NCBI GenBank assembly: GCA_028866715.1
Contig: JAGWHO010000007.1
Coordinates: forward strand, 1-64,000
Reading direction: 5' to 3'
From: Microcaldota archaeon
Lineage (GTDB): Archaea; Micrarchaeota; Micrarchaeia; Micrarchaeales; Micrarchaeaceae
DNA: 64,000 nucleotides
In this document: positions 1 through 8,254 of the stretch, piece by piece
Position numbering within the stretch: position 1 is the stretch's first letter
How the letters are laid out: the number at the start of each line of letters is the position of its first letter
Translations under genes and position numbers: made by a program
Notes under the pieces: generated by a model
Databases searched by the model: none
What the model was told of the DNA's origin: nothing
Seen by the model: the letters and a program-made list of their open reading frames with translations, nothing else

Positions 1-36
1 TCTGCGCAGGTGGCCGCCAAAGTCGCCTGCGCTTAG
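1..36 (+). CDS. possible 3' end of an upstream gene
   Basis: Frame 1 is open from the window edge to a TAG at 34-36 and would encode the tail SAQVAAKVACA. It is too short to identify. The same bases can form a hairpin (GCGCAGG at 4-10 with CCTGCGC at 26-32), so this may be a structured 3' end and not coding sequence. Confidence 0.25.
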   Translation, partial: SAQVAAKVACA

Positions 37-103
37 GTAATGTAAATCCAAAAGAATTTTAGCTTGTCAGGTTCCTAAGTACTATAAAGTGTGGGTGTAT
101 AAA

Positions 104-499
104 ATGAGGGTGTCTTTCATAATAGCTATTGCTGTTGCAGTAATAGCTTTTGTAGTAAGCATCTTTCTAACACAGAATCAAACAGCTTATCACTGTGCAT
201 TACAGGAAGCCTTCTCTTTTGGTACTGCTGTCTCTGCCACATGCTCTGCGTTAAGCATTTATGAGTGGATCACTGCTTTAGTAATATTGTTCTCTACACT
301 ATTAGCCGTAAACTGGATAACAATCGGCAGATCAGACCTTGGTGTTTGGCTGATGGGAGGGCTAGGTATAGTTTTGCTCTTCTTTGGACTTATATTCTGG
401 TTTAGTGGGGATTGGCCAGCAGGATTTCTTGGGTTGACTGGGCTCTTTAGCCTCTTCAGATGTAGAAGAAGGACAGGAATCTTTATCTACCATGGTTAG
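104..499 (+). CDS. small multi-pass membrane protein, unknown function
   Basis: I do not recognise this 131-residue protein. It has three clear hydrophobic segments (near residues 3-22, 55-74 and 82-102) and a weaker fourth, and it ends in a basic tail rich in RCRRR. Two cysteines lie in the loop after the first segment. I chose the ATG at 104 because a TATA-like ACTATAAAG sits about 22 bp upstream, which fits a leaderless start. An in-frame GTG at 89 overlaps that box. Its 3' end overlaps the convergent Nudix gene by three bases. Confidence 0.6.
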   Translation: MRVSFIIAIAVAVIAFVVSIFLTQNQTAYHCALQEAFSFGTAVSATCSALSIYEWITALVILFSTLLAVNWITIGRSDLGVWLMGGLGIVLLFFGLIFWFSGDWPAGFLGLTGLFSLFRCRRRTGIFIYHG

Positions 500-897
500 T
501 TATTGCCCCTCTTATATTTCTCTATTATCTCTCTAGTAGTCTTAGATATGTTCAACCTAGAACCTATTCTGTAGTAAGCAATATGTTTCACTTCGTGTCT
601 TGGCCTAGGTATCCCTTTAGTCTTTACTAAGAAAACCTTATTGTAATCTCTGAAATGACCTCCCTTATAATTTTTGTGTACAGCCCCTACGTACTTGAAC
701 AGAAAATGTGAACTTATCGCGGTTAAGCCTGTTTCTTCGTGGAGCTCACGCATTGCAGCCTTTCTTCTGCTCTCCCCCCGATTTGCACCTCCTCCTGGAA
801 GTATAAACAATTTTCTCCTCCCACTAACCACTAAAATACCAGAAGACGTTTCAACGATTGCTGCGCCACGTCTTCGTCTATAGACCATACCTCTCAT
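496..897 (-). CDS. Nudix hydrolase
   Basis: This 133-residue protein carries the Nudix box in the order GGGANRGE, then REL, then HEETGL (roughly residues 36-58), which matches GX5EX7REUXEEXGU. Such enzymes hydrolyse nucleoside diphosphates linked to another group; the substrate cannot be read from the sequence. The N-terminus is very basic (YRRRRGAA). A TATA-like TTTTTTAAG about 26 bp upstream of the ATG at 897 supports a leaderless start. The gene lies in the AT-rich left end beside unrecognised genes. Confidence 0.85.
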   Translation of the reverse strand: MRGMVYRRRRGAAIVETSSGILVVSGRRKLFILPGGGANRGESRRKAAMRELHEETGLTAISSHFLFKYVGAVHKNYKGGHFRDYNKVFLVKTKGIPRPRHEVKHIAYYRIGSRLNISKTTREIIEKYKRGNN

Positions 898-914
898 CTA
901 TACAAACTACTAAT

Positions 915-1358
915 CTATTTCTTAAAAAATTTGTTTACTATACTTTTTATTATACCCTTAACCTCATGCGGAGACCTATACTCATCCAAATCGATTTCTG
1001 AATTATCCTCCCTAAACTTTCTTTTGCTATAGTCCCATAATGCTCTCCTTATCCTCTGCCTAATCTTGTGTGATCTAGCACCATTAGATATCCATACATC
1101 ATGGGAAACATGTACTATTTCACCCCTCAAATTATTAACAAATGTTTGCTCATCATACTCGAATTCATTATCATCTATAAATCTAGCAATCCGGGATTGT
1201 GCCTCCATTAAATTAATATTTTTTCTACGATGAGGTCTGTGGTTTCTACCCTCCCTCTGAATTCTCCTCCATTCTGCTAAAGTTCTTGTCATTTCCCATC
1301 CACAACTATATACAAGCCAAATCCTTATAAACCAAACTAACACAACCGCTAAAAGCAT
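915..1358 (-). CDS. unrecognised basic protein
   Basis: The frame encodes 147 residues with a hydrophobic start (MLLAVVLVWFIRIWLVYSCGW) followed by a charged, soluble-looking body and a lysine-rich end (KKFFKK). If the ATG at 1358 is used, the first 20 residues would be a membrane anchor. A TATA-like GTTTATAAGG near 1325-1333 favours a start at the ATG at 1292, giving a 125-residue soluble protein. No known family is apparent. It lies directly upstream of the Nudix gene on the same strand, but that gene has its own promoter. Confidence 0.5.
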   Translation of the reverse strand: MLLAVVLVWFIRIWLVYSCGWEMTRTLAEWRRIQREGRNHRPHRRKNINLMEAQSRIARFIDDNEFEYDEQTFVNNLRGEIVHVSHDVWISNGARSHKIRQRIRRALWDYSKRKFREDNSEIDLDEYRSPHEVKGIIKSIVNKFFKK

Positions 1359-1431
1359 TACCCGCGCAACTTAATTATGCCGTTACTGAAAGGCAAAAGG
1401 GAGACGCTCGGATTAATCTGAGGGGGGGACA

Positions 1432-1845
1432 ATGGCGACAAACCAGTATTATATAATACAGAATAAACAAGGCAAATGGGACATATGTTCTATCAATCCA
1501 CCAAGAGAAGACAAAGACATATGGGCAGGAGGATTTAAAACTAAAGAGGAGGCAGAGTCTTATAAAAAAAGTTTCGATTCCTTGCAAGGGAAAAAGGTAT
1601 CGTTAACTCCGCAAGACGCTAAAACTTTCGTTAAAATACATAACAAAACCGCCTACAGGGAGGCAGGAATAAAACATATTATAGGTGGTTTTTCAGCGGC
1701 AATTGTAGGTGCCATAATTACTATAGTTTGGTATTCATTAACCCCGCCGGGAGGGTATTACATAGTCCCAGGTGGTATCATAATCTTTGGAATTTATTAT
1801 GGGTTTAAAGGAGTTTATTATTTGATCCGTTCTGCAACGGGATAA
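1432..1845 (+). CDS. two-helix membrane protein, unknown function
   Basis: This 137-residue protein has a soluble N-terminal half (about 85 residues, containing GGFKTKEEAESY, a pattern seen in small SPOR- or DUF2188-like domains) followed by two membrane segments near residues 87-108 and 113-133. The ATG at 1432 follows a purine-rich GAGGGGGGG, a possible ribosome-binding site. It may be an inner-membrane protein with a cytoplasmic domain. The family resemblance is weak and I assign no function. Confidence 0.55.
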   Translation: MATNQYYIIQNKQGKWDICSINPPREDKDIWAGGFKTKEEAESYKKSFDSLQGKKVSLTPQDAKTFVKIHNKTAYREAGIKHIIGGFSAAIVGAIITIVWYSLTPPGGYYIVPGGIIIFGIYYGFKGVYYLIRSATG

Positions 1846-1930
1846 AGCTGACTTTATCGACAAAATCCAGACTTTGCGGGCAATCTGTTATGACCACTAC
1901 AAATAAGAATTCATACCCTGTAGTTTAATT

Positions 1931-2965
1931 ATGGGAGTATTCGATAAATTCAAAAATAAGGAAAAAGCCAAAACCCTAAACACATCGGCTCCAGATTCTA
2001 GGGTCAAATCCCTACATGAGCGTCTCGATAAGGAGGTGCTAGAAGCCTCGCTAAAGAAGCTTCATGATGGAAAAATAAGTAAGAAAGAGCAAAACGATTA
2101 TGCCAGGTTTTTGAATGAAATGTTACTCAGAAATCCAACACATTTCATCTATAAAGGCAACAAGAACATGGAGGAGAACTTAATAAGGAATCTTGCACTG
2201 AGTGCTTCAACGTTAGGAAATTATGAAAAGGCAATCAAGCTCTCTGTAGACGGGCTAAAAATCAACCCTAAAAGCGCCTACCTCCTTTACATAAAAGGTC
2301 GTAGCGAAGGGGATATGGGCGTATTTGATGCTGGCCTGGCAGATTTGAATAAAGCGATAAGGCTAGAACCTAAATTCGCAGATGTACTTATTGAAAGAGG
2401 AGTTATAAAACAGAAGATGCATGATACCTCTGGTGCGGATAAAGATTTTGCTAACGCAAGGGCGATTGAACCAGATATACAACTACCTAACCAAACTACC
2501 CCACATACCCTCGCTCCAAAGGGGAGAGGAGTAAGGATAGAATTTGTTATTTTTCCGAAATATCCTCTCGAACAACAGAAACCATTATCATACGAACTCA
2601 TAACTCGTAGCGGGCTCTCTAACTACTTCAGTAATGCCGATGTGACGTACACCCAAAATTTCAAAGAATCAAAATGGATGCACATAAAGGTATTCGCCCC
2701 AAATGCCAAATTCCAAATCAAACCTGAGGATATAACTAAATTTTATGAGGAATTTTTCAAGTCTTACGTAGAAAGGATAATTACGGGATTTGACCAAGGT
2801 GGGATGTTCAAATGCAAATTATATACTGTGGTCGTACTGGACCAACTAATGCCGCCTGAGAAGCCGGGAGAATTTGCCCCGCATCCTGAACTCAAAGACC
2901 TATACCGATACTTCAAGTCTAAGAAATATTTTGTCTCAGATGCGGAATTAGCAAAGAAAAGTTAG
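1931..2965 (+). CDS. TPR-repeat protein
   Basis: This is a 344-residue soluble protein. Residues about 85-185 hold three tetratricopeptide repeats (for example the helices around GNYEKAIKLSVDGLKINP and LADLNKAIRLEPKFAD), a protein-protein interaction scaffold. The C-terminal 150 residues are a mixed alpha/beta region I do not recognise. It starts with a charged, lysine-rich segment. A TATA-like CAAATAAG centred 26 bp upstream of the ATG fits a leaderless start. The partner is unknown. Confidence 0.75.
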   Translation: MGVFDKFKNKEKAKTLNTSAPDSRVKSLHERLDKEVLEASLKKLHDGKISKKEQNDYARFLNEMLLRNPTHFIYKGNKNMEENLIRNLALSASTLGNYEKAIKLSVDGLKINPKSAYLLYIKGRSEGDMGVFDAGLADLNKAIRLEPKFADVLIERGVIKQKMHDTSGADKDFANARAIEPDIQLPNQTTPHTLAPKGRGVRIEFVIFPKYPLEQQKPLSYELITRSGLSNYFSNADVTYTQNFKESKWMHIKVFAPNAKFQIKPEDITKFYEEFFKSYVERIITGFDQGGMFKCKLYTVVVLDQLMPPEKPGEFAPHPELKDLYRYFKSKKYFVSDAELAKKS

Positions 2966-2996
2966 TGATCCGTTTGGGTGTGAAATGATCTCTTTA

Positions 2997-3266
2997 TCAG
3001 GGCATAGGCCATTTACACTCACAAGCCTTCTCCATACAACCTACCGTAATAAGGCGCCTCGGATTAAATGTTTTTATATCATCATCAGTTGGTGGTACGG
3101 GTGTTACAAAAAATTCAGAATTAAAGTTCTCCCCACTCCTCATTTTGCAATGAAGGTAGGGAATAACGTCTTTGAGCTGGAAGTCAACATCTTTTGAAGC
3201 TATTAGATCGTGGCCACATTTACATTTGAATACTTTGAAAAGTGCCACAATCCCACCGTATACCAC
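2997..3266 (-). CDS. small cysteine-rich protein, probable zinc binding
   Basis: An 89-residue protein with CKCGH near residue 15, a single C-K after LH, and GCMEKACECKW at the C-terminus. This spacing suggests zinc binding but fits no family I know. The frame is open from a TTG at 3284, but a TATA-like ATATTTAAAG (about 3287-3296) places transcription start at the GTG at 3266, so I chose that. A competing plus-strand frame (2985-3197) has no promoter and no recognisable features. The gene is convergent with the TPR gene. Confidence 0.5.
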   Translation of the reverse strand: MVYGGIVALFKVFKCKCGHDLIASKDVDFQLKDVIPYLHCKMRSGENFNSEFFVTPVPPTDDDIKTFNPRRLITVGCMEKACECKWPMP

Positions 3267-3326
3267 TTTAGCCTTGTTTATCAACCTTTAAATATCCAAC
3301 TTTAACCCCAGAAATCTTCAGAAGAC

Positions 3327-3352
3327 CCTCCCAAACTCCCTATAAATCGCTC
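3327..3352 (-). repeat. dispersed repeat copy 1 (IYREFG tail)
   Basis: First of three near-identical stretches with core CCAAACTCCCTATAAAT. Read on the minus strand it encodes RAIYREFGR followed shortly by a stop, and the frame continues upstream without a stop for at least about 20 codons through a hydrophobic stretch (LLTIPLAL). Other copies are at 4071-4090 and 5814-5840. Confidence 0.5.
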
Positions 3353-3402
3353 TGTACGTATGCCGCAAAGCCAAAGGAATCGTTAAAAGCGTTTTCAGGA
3401 CA

Positions 3403-4050
3403 ATGGTAAACGAGCAAATGGGAACAATCTTATGCTTCGGGGACAGCATCACCTTCGGAGAGGGCTACAACGGAGGCTGGTGCGGTTATCTTAAGAGATG
3501 GTTCGAGGACATGGAGGAGGGCAACCAGGTCTACAATCTAGGCATACCTGGCCAGACGTCATCTGAGCTGCTTGCGCGATTCGAAGCAGAGACAAAGGCC
3601 AGGCTGAGGTTCAAGAGGTCCGCTGACTCTTACACAACAATAATAGCGATAGGAGTCAATGATGCCAAGTACAACGGCAGCATATCTGGCCAGAACGCGC
3701 TGGTCTCAGAAGATGCATTCAGAAGCAACGCACTCGGCCTAATGAGAGAGGCAAAATCCTTCAAGCAGAAAGTAGCATTTATCGGACTTGCGCCGGTTGA
3801 CGAGTCAAAGACACTGGTGCCGTCTGATGTCGGTACTGTATTGGCCAACGAGAGGGTTGCAAGGTTCAATGAGATCATAACGGAGTGCTGCAAAAAGGAT
3901 GGTCTGCCCTTCCTCGACCTGAATAAGATCATGCTGAAGAGGGATTACAAGATGCTGTTGGAAGATGGCCTCCACCCCAACGCGAAGGGCCATAGGTTCA
4001 TCTTTACTAGGGTAAGGGCATTTATGAAGAAGAATGACCTGTTACCTTGA
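3403..4050 (+). CDS. SGNH/GDSL-family hydrolase
   Basis: A 215-residue protein with the SGNH blocks in order: GDSITFGEG (block I, catalytic Ser, residues 13-21), a Gly in LGIPGQTSSEL (block II), IGVNDAKY (block III Asn) and DGLHPNAKGH (block V Asp/His near the C-terminus). These enzymes hydrolyse esters of lipids or sugars. There is no signal peptide, so it probably acts in the cytoplasm. The start could be the ATG at 3403 or the next in-frame ATG at 3418. The substrate cannot be inferred. Confidence 0.85.
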   Translation: MVNEQMGTILCFGDSITFGEGYNGGWCGYLKRWFEDMEEGNQVYNLGIPGQTSSELLARFEAETKARLRFKRSADSYTTIIAIGVNDAKYNGSISGQNALVSEDAFRSNALGLMREAKSFKQKVAFIGLAPVDESKTLVPSDVGTVLANERVARFNEIITECCKKDGLPFLDLNKIMLKRDYKMLLEDGLHPNAKGHRFIFTRVRAFMKKNDLLP

Positions 4051-4065
4051 ACAAAGGATAGCGTT

Positions 4066-4164
4066 CTATTTTCCAAACTCCCTATAAATGCTCCTGCGCC
4101 TCAAGGACATAACCATAACCATCACGATTACTACTGCCGCTATGGCACCTATCCAGAGCGCTGC
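4066..4164 (-). pseudogene. remnant of a membrane-protein C-terminus, with repeat copy 2
   Basis: The minus strand has a 32-codon open stretch bounded by an upstream TAA. It encodes a typical C-terminal membrane anchor (ALWIGAIAAVVIVMVMVM) followed by LRRRSIYREFGK and a stop. There is no start codon in a sensible place, so this looks like the surviving 3' end of a decayed gene. Its last codons (4071-4090) are the second copy of the repeat seen at 3327 and 5814. Confidence 0.4.
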
Positions 4165-4192
4165 TTACACCTAGTACGAAAATCAAACGCAA

Positions 4193-4248
4193 CATTTAAA
4201 TATTATTAATATTATTATTAATATAGTATTATAGTGAAATGAATAAAA
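4193..4248 (+). promoter_or_regulatory. AT-rich promoter/operator region
   Basis: The sequence CATTTAAATATTATTAAT continues into further TATTAATA and TATTATA units just upstream of the regulator gene at 4273. It contains TATA-like boxes and two copies of the palindrome TATTAATA about 14 bp apart, as expected for an autoregulated promoter. No binding data can be read from sequence alone. Confidence 0.45.
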
Positions 4249-4272
4249 CAACCTAAAATGGATGTGGGATAA

Positions 4273-5289
4273 ATGAAAAAAGACGAAGAAAAAATATTGA
4301 GTTACATATCTGACAGATTGGGCAGTGGTAGGAATATACTAGAAATGTCCAAAGGTATAAATCAGAAATATGGCAATTCCTATTACCCAAACATATACAA
4401 TGCAATAAAGAAACTTGAAAAAAAAGGTATAATAGACATAGAGCGAGAGGGAAACAACAAGCTCATAAGCATAAATATAAAGAATCCTCTTTCTTTCTAT
4501 TATCTGTCCGAGATCGAAAGCATAAGGAACCAGAGGACAACGATAAGAAAAGAGATACTCGATGGTCTATCGGCACTACCTCAAACCTTCGATATACTAT
4601 CTATGTGTTCTTTGGATACCAAAAAACACCTCAAACTCAACAGACTGGAACTTTTGTTTCTCATTAGGCAAGATAAAGATATTGATAGATTGACATCTTC
4701 TCTGATCAAGATGGAGACCGACTACGGCATCAAAATAGATCCCATTATACTGACACCTGAAAGTTTCATAAAAATCATGAAGTCAGAAGAATTGGACATG
4801 TTGAAAGATCTAATCTTAGATAGAGAGATTTTGTACAATAGCGATGGATTTTGGGGGTTGATAAGGCAAAGTGGAATAGGTTCGAGGTACAAGCTATTCG
4901 GGATGCTGCCATACGACATCCCAAGAAGTGAACTGGCATATAATTACAGCAGGTTGGGCTATAGACTGAACGAAGAGCTGAAACCTGCAGATAGGATATC
5001 CGCAGAGCTTACGATATTTTCAATGAGCATAAACAAGGAGATTAGGATAAGATACGGAGCAATCATAATCCTGCACAAGAATATTGAGAATATCAATCTG
5101 GCTTACCTCTACTACCTCTATAAAAGGTATGATAAATTAAGCGCATTTAAGGGAATTCTACTCTCTCTTGATAACCTGACCGACTTGAAAGGTGATACTA
5201 AACTTGCCTACTACATAACGCTAATTCGCGAAGCGCCAGAAGCGTATGACCAAAAAATGATTAAGAGATACATCAAACTGTATGATTAG
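4273..5289 (+). CDS. winged-helix regulator with helical C-terminal domain
   Basis: A 338-residue protein. Residues 1-75 look like a PadR-type winged helix (SKGINQKYGNSYYPNIYNAI, then KKLEKKGIIDIERE and a short beta wing). The remaining 260 residues are mostly helical and unrecognised. Its stop codon directly abuts the ATG of the nucleotidyltransferase-like gene at 5290, so the two are translationally coupled and probably act together, in the manner of a DNA-binding antitoxin and its toxin. The AT-rich repeat region upstream may be its own operator. The toxin-antitoxin reading is an inference. Confidence 0.55.
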   Translation: MKKDEEKILSYISDRLGSGRNILEMSKGINQKYGNSYYPNIYNAIKKLEKKGIIDIEREGNNKLISINIKNPLSFYYLSEIESIRNQRTTIRKEILDGLSALPQTFDILSMCSLDTKKHLKLNRLELLFLIRQDKDIDRLTSSLIKMETDYGIKIDPIILTPESFIKIMKSEELDMLKDLILDREILYNSDGFWGLIRQSGIGSRYKLFGMLPYDIPRSELAYNYSRLGYRLNEELKPADRISAELTIFSMSINKEIRIRYGAIIILHKNIENINLAYLYYLYKRYDKLSAFKGILLSLDNLTDLKGDTKLAYYITLIREAPEAYDQKMIKRYIKLYD

Positions 5290-5808
5290 ATGGAAAGGAT
5301 ATCAAAAAGCGGGCTTTTAGGCTTCCTTGACGTTTTCGACCGTGAGGCGGGAATGAATATGCTGCTTGTGGCAGTGGGCGGCACAGCGATGACACTGCTA
5401 GGCCTTAAACCATCAACCAAAGATATCGATTTTAACATACCCTCAGACAGGGATTTGAGAGAATTCAGGCGCCTACGTGAGAGAATGGCCCCCGGTGTAA
5501 AGATCGATGTTTGGGGCGGAAACATGATATTCACTGAGCGAATGCCAGATGACTATATTAAAAGGTCGTCAGAGTACTCGCCAGGCAAGTTCAAGAAAAT
5601 CAGAGTAATGGTGCTCAGCCCCATGGATATAGTCTGCTCAAAGATATCTAGGCTCAACGATGCAGATATAGAGGACATAAAAGACTGTATAAAACTAAAG
5701 AGGATTACCAAAAGGCAGCTTAAAGCAAGGGCAAATCAGTTCTCGCGGGCAGGAAATGACCAAATATTTGCTGAGAACTTAGAATATATTCTGAAGGAGA
5801 TGTTCTAA
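5290..5808 (+). CDS. nucleotidyltransferase-fold protein (DUF6036-like)
   Basis: A 172-residue protein containing VAVGGTAMTLLGLKPSTKDI followed by DFNIP, which fits the GG...TxDIDF signature of minimal nucleotidyltransferases such as the DUF6036 group. The GG, the first acidic pair (D-I-D) and a later VDVWGG (KIDVWGG) strand are visible, so the site looks intact. Proteins of this fold are the toxin partners in several two-gene systems. It starts at the base after the stop of the regulator at 4273, with no spacer. The substrate and toxicity are unknown. Confidence 0.6.
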   Translation: MERISKSGLLGFLDVFDREAGMNMLLVAVGGTAMTLLGLKPSTKDIDFNIPSDRDLREFRRLRERMAPGVKIDVWGGNMIFTERMPDDYIKRSSEYSPGKFKKIRVMVLSPMDIVCSKISRLNDADIEDIKDCIKLKRITKRQLKARANQFSRAGNDQIFAENLEYILKEMF

Positions 5809-5813
5809 CTTTT

Positions 5814-5840
5814 TCTCCCAAACTCACTATAAATTGCCCT
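5814..5840 (-). repeat. dispersed repeat copy 3 (IYREFG tail)
   Basis: Third copy of the repeat, with core CCCAAACTCACTATAAAT. On the minus strand it encodes ANRAIYSEFGRKS and a stop, in frame with and directly after the TAG that ends the phosphatase gene at 5847. The other copies are at 3327 and 4071. Confidence 0.5.
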
Positions 5841-5846
5841 GTTCGC

Positions 5847-6464
5847 CTACCTCTTTATTATCGGGGTGTGCAGCACAGACCTGCTCTTGATGAGCCTTGC
5901 GCTGAAGCCTTTGTTCATACGGACGTCGAACACAGCAAGCTCGTCGTTCTCCAGTGACCTTATCTTTTGTGTGTATGAGACCGGCCTGCCCATCACTACC
6001 GCGGCAAAGAAGCGGAACGTTATGCTGTGCGCGACAAGCAGGACGGTCTTCTCTGGATACCTCTTCTGAATCATCATCATGAACTCCCTGACGCGTTTGT
6101 AGTAGCTTGCAACGGACTCGGCACCCTGTTTCCTGAACTTGTCCCTGCAGTAATCAGTATCGAACGTCTCCTCAAGCTTTGGGCCCACCATTGTTCCCTG
6201 CAGCTTACCGAAATGGCACTCCATTAGGGCCTTGGTGAGCCTAAGCGGAACTCCCTTGTGGTATTTGGATATTATCTTTGCGGTATCAGCAGCCCTTTTC
6301 GAGCGACTGCTGTATATGGCATCTATCTTCTTGTCCTTCAGCCTCATGGCGTTCTCCCTTGCCTGGCGTATCCCGAGTCTTGAGAGCGTTCCCGGAATTG
6401 TGCCGGTGACTATGCCCTTGAGGTTCTCCTCTGTCTTGCCGTGCCTTGCGAAGATGACTATCAA
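5847..6464 (-). CDS. histidine phosphatase (phosphoglycerate mutase-like)
   Basis: A 205-residue protein of the histidine phosphatase superfamily: the phospho-accepting FARHGKTEEN is at residues 5-14, an arginine follows in SSRSKRAADTA (around residue 58), a variant of the usual E-x-x-x-G region occurs in MECHFGKLQG, and the second catalytic His is in LLVAHSITFRFF (about residue 145). It probably dephosphorylates a small molecule; PGM or cobalamin/sugar-phosphate activity cannot be separated. The start is a TTG at 6464, chosen because GGTGAT lies five bases upstream. It follows the methyltransferase gene by 23 bp and probably shares its mRNA. Confidence 0.8.
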   Translation of the reverse strand: MIVIFARHGKTEENLKGIVTGTIPGTLSRLGIRQARENAMRLKDKKIDAIYSSRSKRAADTAKIISKYHKGVPLRLTKALMECHFGKLQGTMVGPKLEETFDTDYCRDKFRKQGAESVASYYKRVREFMMMIQKRYPEKTVLLVAHSITFRFFAAVVMGRPVSYTQKIRSLENDELAVFDVRMNKGFSARLIKSRSVLHTPIIKR

Positions 6465-6487
6465 AGAATCACCATGAACTCATCAGC

Positions 6488-7156
6488 CTAATAATGGTAT
6501 TTCCTGATTATGACGCACATCCATGTCTCGTTCAGGTGCCTGCGCTCCACCATCTTGTAGAATTTTGTGGCTTCCCCCCATTCCAGATTCTTGAATGCGT
6601 TCCTGAACCCCCTCTCGGTGTACCTCGTCATGAACCTGACGGCATTCGGGGCGGATGTCTTTGGGAAGTATCCCTCATCATGCTCCTTGCCTCTCGGCAG
6701 GGTGTTACTGCCTATGCTTATCAGGCAGTACCCGCCTGGCAGGAGCAGCTCCCTAAGCCTCTCAAGGACCAGGGGCACGTCACTGGTAGGGAAGAGGTGG
6801 AACGAAGATATCATCATTATGCCGTGGAACCTGACGTCTGACCGTTTCGTAAGGAAGTTGCCGGTCAGCACCTTTGACGAAGGGGAATTCTTTCGTGCAA
6901 GGCGGACCCTTTTCGGCGAGAAGTCGATGCCGTACGTACTGAACCCATTATCGGACAGTATCCTCATGGCGAGCCCCACGCCACAGCCAAGGTCGATGAC
7001 ACGTGCACCCTTTCCGAACCTCTTCGAGACGACGTCCTCGAACGGCCTCAACAGCCTGGGGTAGAAGTAGGCGTACTTTGCCGTATAGGTGTCGGAGAGC
7101 TTCGCAAGCCTGTCATAGGTTGCCTTGTTCCGTCTAAGATACTCCTTTTGGGCCAT
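6488..7156 (-). CDS. class I SAM-dependent methyltransferase
   Basis: A 222-residue protein with motif I VIDLGCGVGLAMRIL (about residues 53-67), the acidic end of strand 2 in TYGIDFSPKRV, and HGIMMISSFHLF as motif IV. The fold and SAM binding are clear; the methyl acceptor is not. The C-terminal region carries an insertion around FPKTSAPNAV similar to the small-molecule methyltransferases. TATA-like GTATTAAGC is centred 26 bp upstream of the ATG at 7156. First gene of a likely two-gene operon with the phosphatase. Confidence 0.8.
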   Translation of the reverse strand: MAQKEYLRRNKATYDRLAKLSDTYTAKYAYFYPRLLRPFEDVVSKRFGKGARVIDLGCGVGLAMRILSDNGFSTYGIDFSPKRVRLARKNSPSSKVLTGNFLTKRSDVRFHGIMMISSFHLFPTSDVPLVLERLRELLLPGGYCLISIGSNTLPRGKEHDEGYFPKTSAPNAVRFMTRYTERGFRNAFKNLEWGEATKFYKMVERRHLNETWMCVIIRKYHY

Positions 7157-7265
7157 GATGATGCTTCTCTGCCAAGAGCTTAATACATTCCCGAAGGGAA
7201 CTGGGTAATATCCCCCCGGGTTCCGTTACACACACATTTATTATCCCTAGCTTACAAGCGATACC

Positions 7266-7673
7266 ATGCCGGGTTCAAGGATAAGCCACGTTGTGATAAA
7301 CGTCAGCAGCGTAGGCAGGTCAAGGGGATTTTACGCGATCCTTGCCAGATCGCTCGGGCTGAGGCGCATACGCAACAGCAAGGATTCGATAGCCTACGCC
7401 AACGGCTTCTTCAGCCTGTGGGTATCAGAGCCCATGAAGAGGAAGAGGAGACAGTGGGGCTACGGCTACGACCACATAGCCTTCAGCGCGTCATCGAGAA
7501 GGCAGGTGGATGAGCTTGAGAAAAGGCTAAGGAGGGCAGGTTACACGATACACTGGCAAGCCAAGGAGCACCCAGAGTACGCCAAGGGATATTACTCAAT
7601 GACATTCAGGGATCCGGACGGCGTGCTGATGGAGCTGCTATATCTTCCAAGAACGAAGGGCAGCTTTGGTTAA
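7266..7673 (+). CDS. VOC-family (glyoxalase/bleomycin-resistance fold) protein
   Basis: A 135-residue protein with the paired beta-alpha-beta-beta-beta units of the vicinal oxygen chelate fold. The candidate metal ligands are the early His in SHVVINV, the His in YDHIAFS, and the late Glu in DPDGVLMELLY. It could be a lyase, dioxygenase or resistance protein; the substrate is unknown. A TATA-like CATTTATTATCC is centred 26 bp upstream, so the mRNA is probably leaderless. Divergent from the methyltransferase gene. Confidence 0.75.
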   Translation: MPGSRISHVVINVSSVGRSRGFYAILARSLGLRRIRNSKDSIAYANGFFSLWVSEPMKRKRRQWGYGYDHIAFSASSRRQVDELEKRLRRAGYTIHWQAKEHPEYAKGYYSMTFRDPDGVLMELLYLPRTKGSFG

Positions 7674-7717
7674 AAGCAATCTATTTTAAGGTGCGTTCCG
7701 TTAGATAGTGGGATTAG

Positions 7718-8221
7718 ATGCGGGTTATCATGTACATGGCAATGACCCTAAATGGCATGATAGCCAAGAGGAACGACGAGACCCCCTGGCTAGGCCCTGA
7801 GTGGAAGGCATACAACGCAATGGTAAGGAAGACGAAGAACATAATAGTGGGGAGGCGCACCTACGCCATAATGAAGGAGGATAACGAGTTCAAGCGATGC
7901 GGCAACCCATTCACCATAGTCGTTAGCAGGCGCGGCGGGGCGAACGATAAGAACACTATATTTGCAAGCTCCCCAGTAGAGGCGCTATCCCTACTAAAAG
8001 ACAGGGGGTTCAAGAGCGCACTCGTGGGCGGGGGAGGAAAGCTGGACGGCAGCTTCATGAGGGCCGGCCTCGTTGACGAGGTGTACATGGATATAGAGCC
8101 GTTCCTGTTCGGCAACGGGATAAGGCTGTTTTCCGATGTGGAGTTTGCAAAACGGCTCAGGCTAGTTGGCACAAAGATGCTATCCAAGGACGAGATACAG
8201 CTGCATTACAGGGTAATCTGA
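7718..8221 (+). CDS. RibD C-terminal/dihydrofolate-reductase-like reductase
   Basis: A 167-residue protein of the DHFR/RibD-C fold: MYMAMTLNGMIAKRNDETPW at the start, IIVGRRTYAIM near residue 45, the NADP-binding SALVGGGGKLDG (around residue 105) and VDEVYMDIEPFLFGNG. It may reduce pterins or an aminopyrimidine of riboflavin synthesis; the short length suggests a stand-alone yyaP/yvgD-like reductase. The TATA-like CTATTTTAAGG lies about 30 bp upstream of the ATG. The GNAT gene follows 33 bp downstream. Confidence 0.8.
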   Translation: MRVIMYMAMTLNGMIAKRNDETPWLGPEWKAYNAMVRKTKNIIVGRRTYAIMKEDNEFKRCGNPFTIVVSRRGGANDKNTIFASSPVEALSLLKDRGFKSALVGGGGKLDGSFMRAGLVDEVYMDIEPFLFGNGIRLFSDVEFAKRLRLVGTKMLSKDEIQLHYRVI

Positions 8222-8254
8222 GCACCGATGCAGGTGCTATATGGGTTATGCTAA

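Noticed and set aside
2985-3197. 70-codon plus-strand frame opposite the cysteine-rich gene
   Set aside because: It has no promoter or ribosome-binding site and no coherent protein features, while the minus-strand frame has a well placed TATA box and CxC/CxxxC motifs.
5828-5836. promoter reading of the repeated CTATAAAT motif
   Set aside because: None of the three copies lies 22-30 bp upstream of a plus-strand start codon, and the copy at 5828 is followed by the end of a minus-strand gene.
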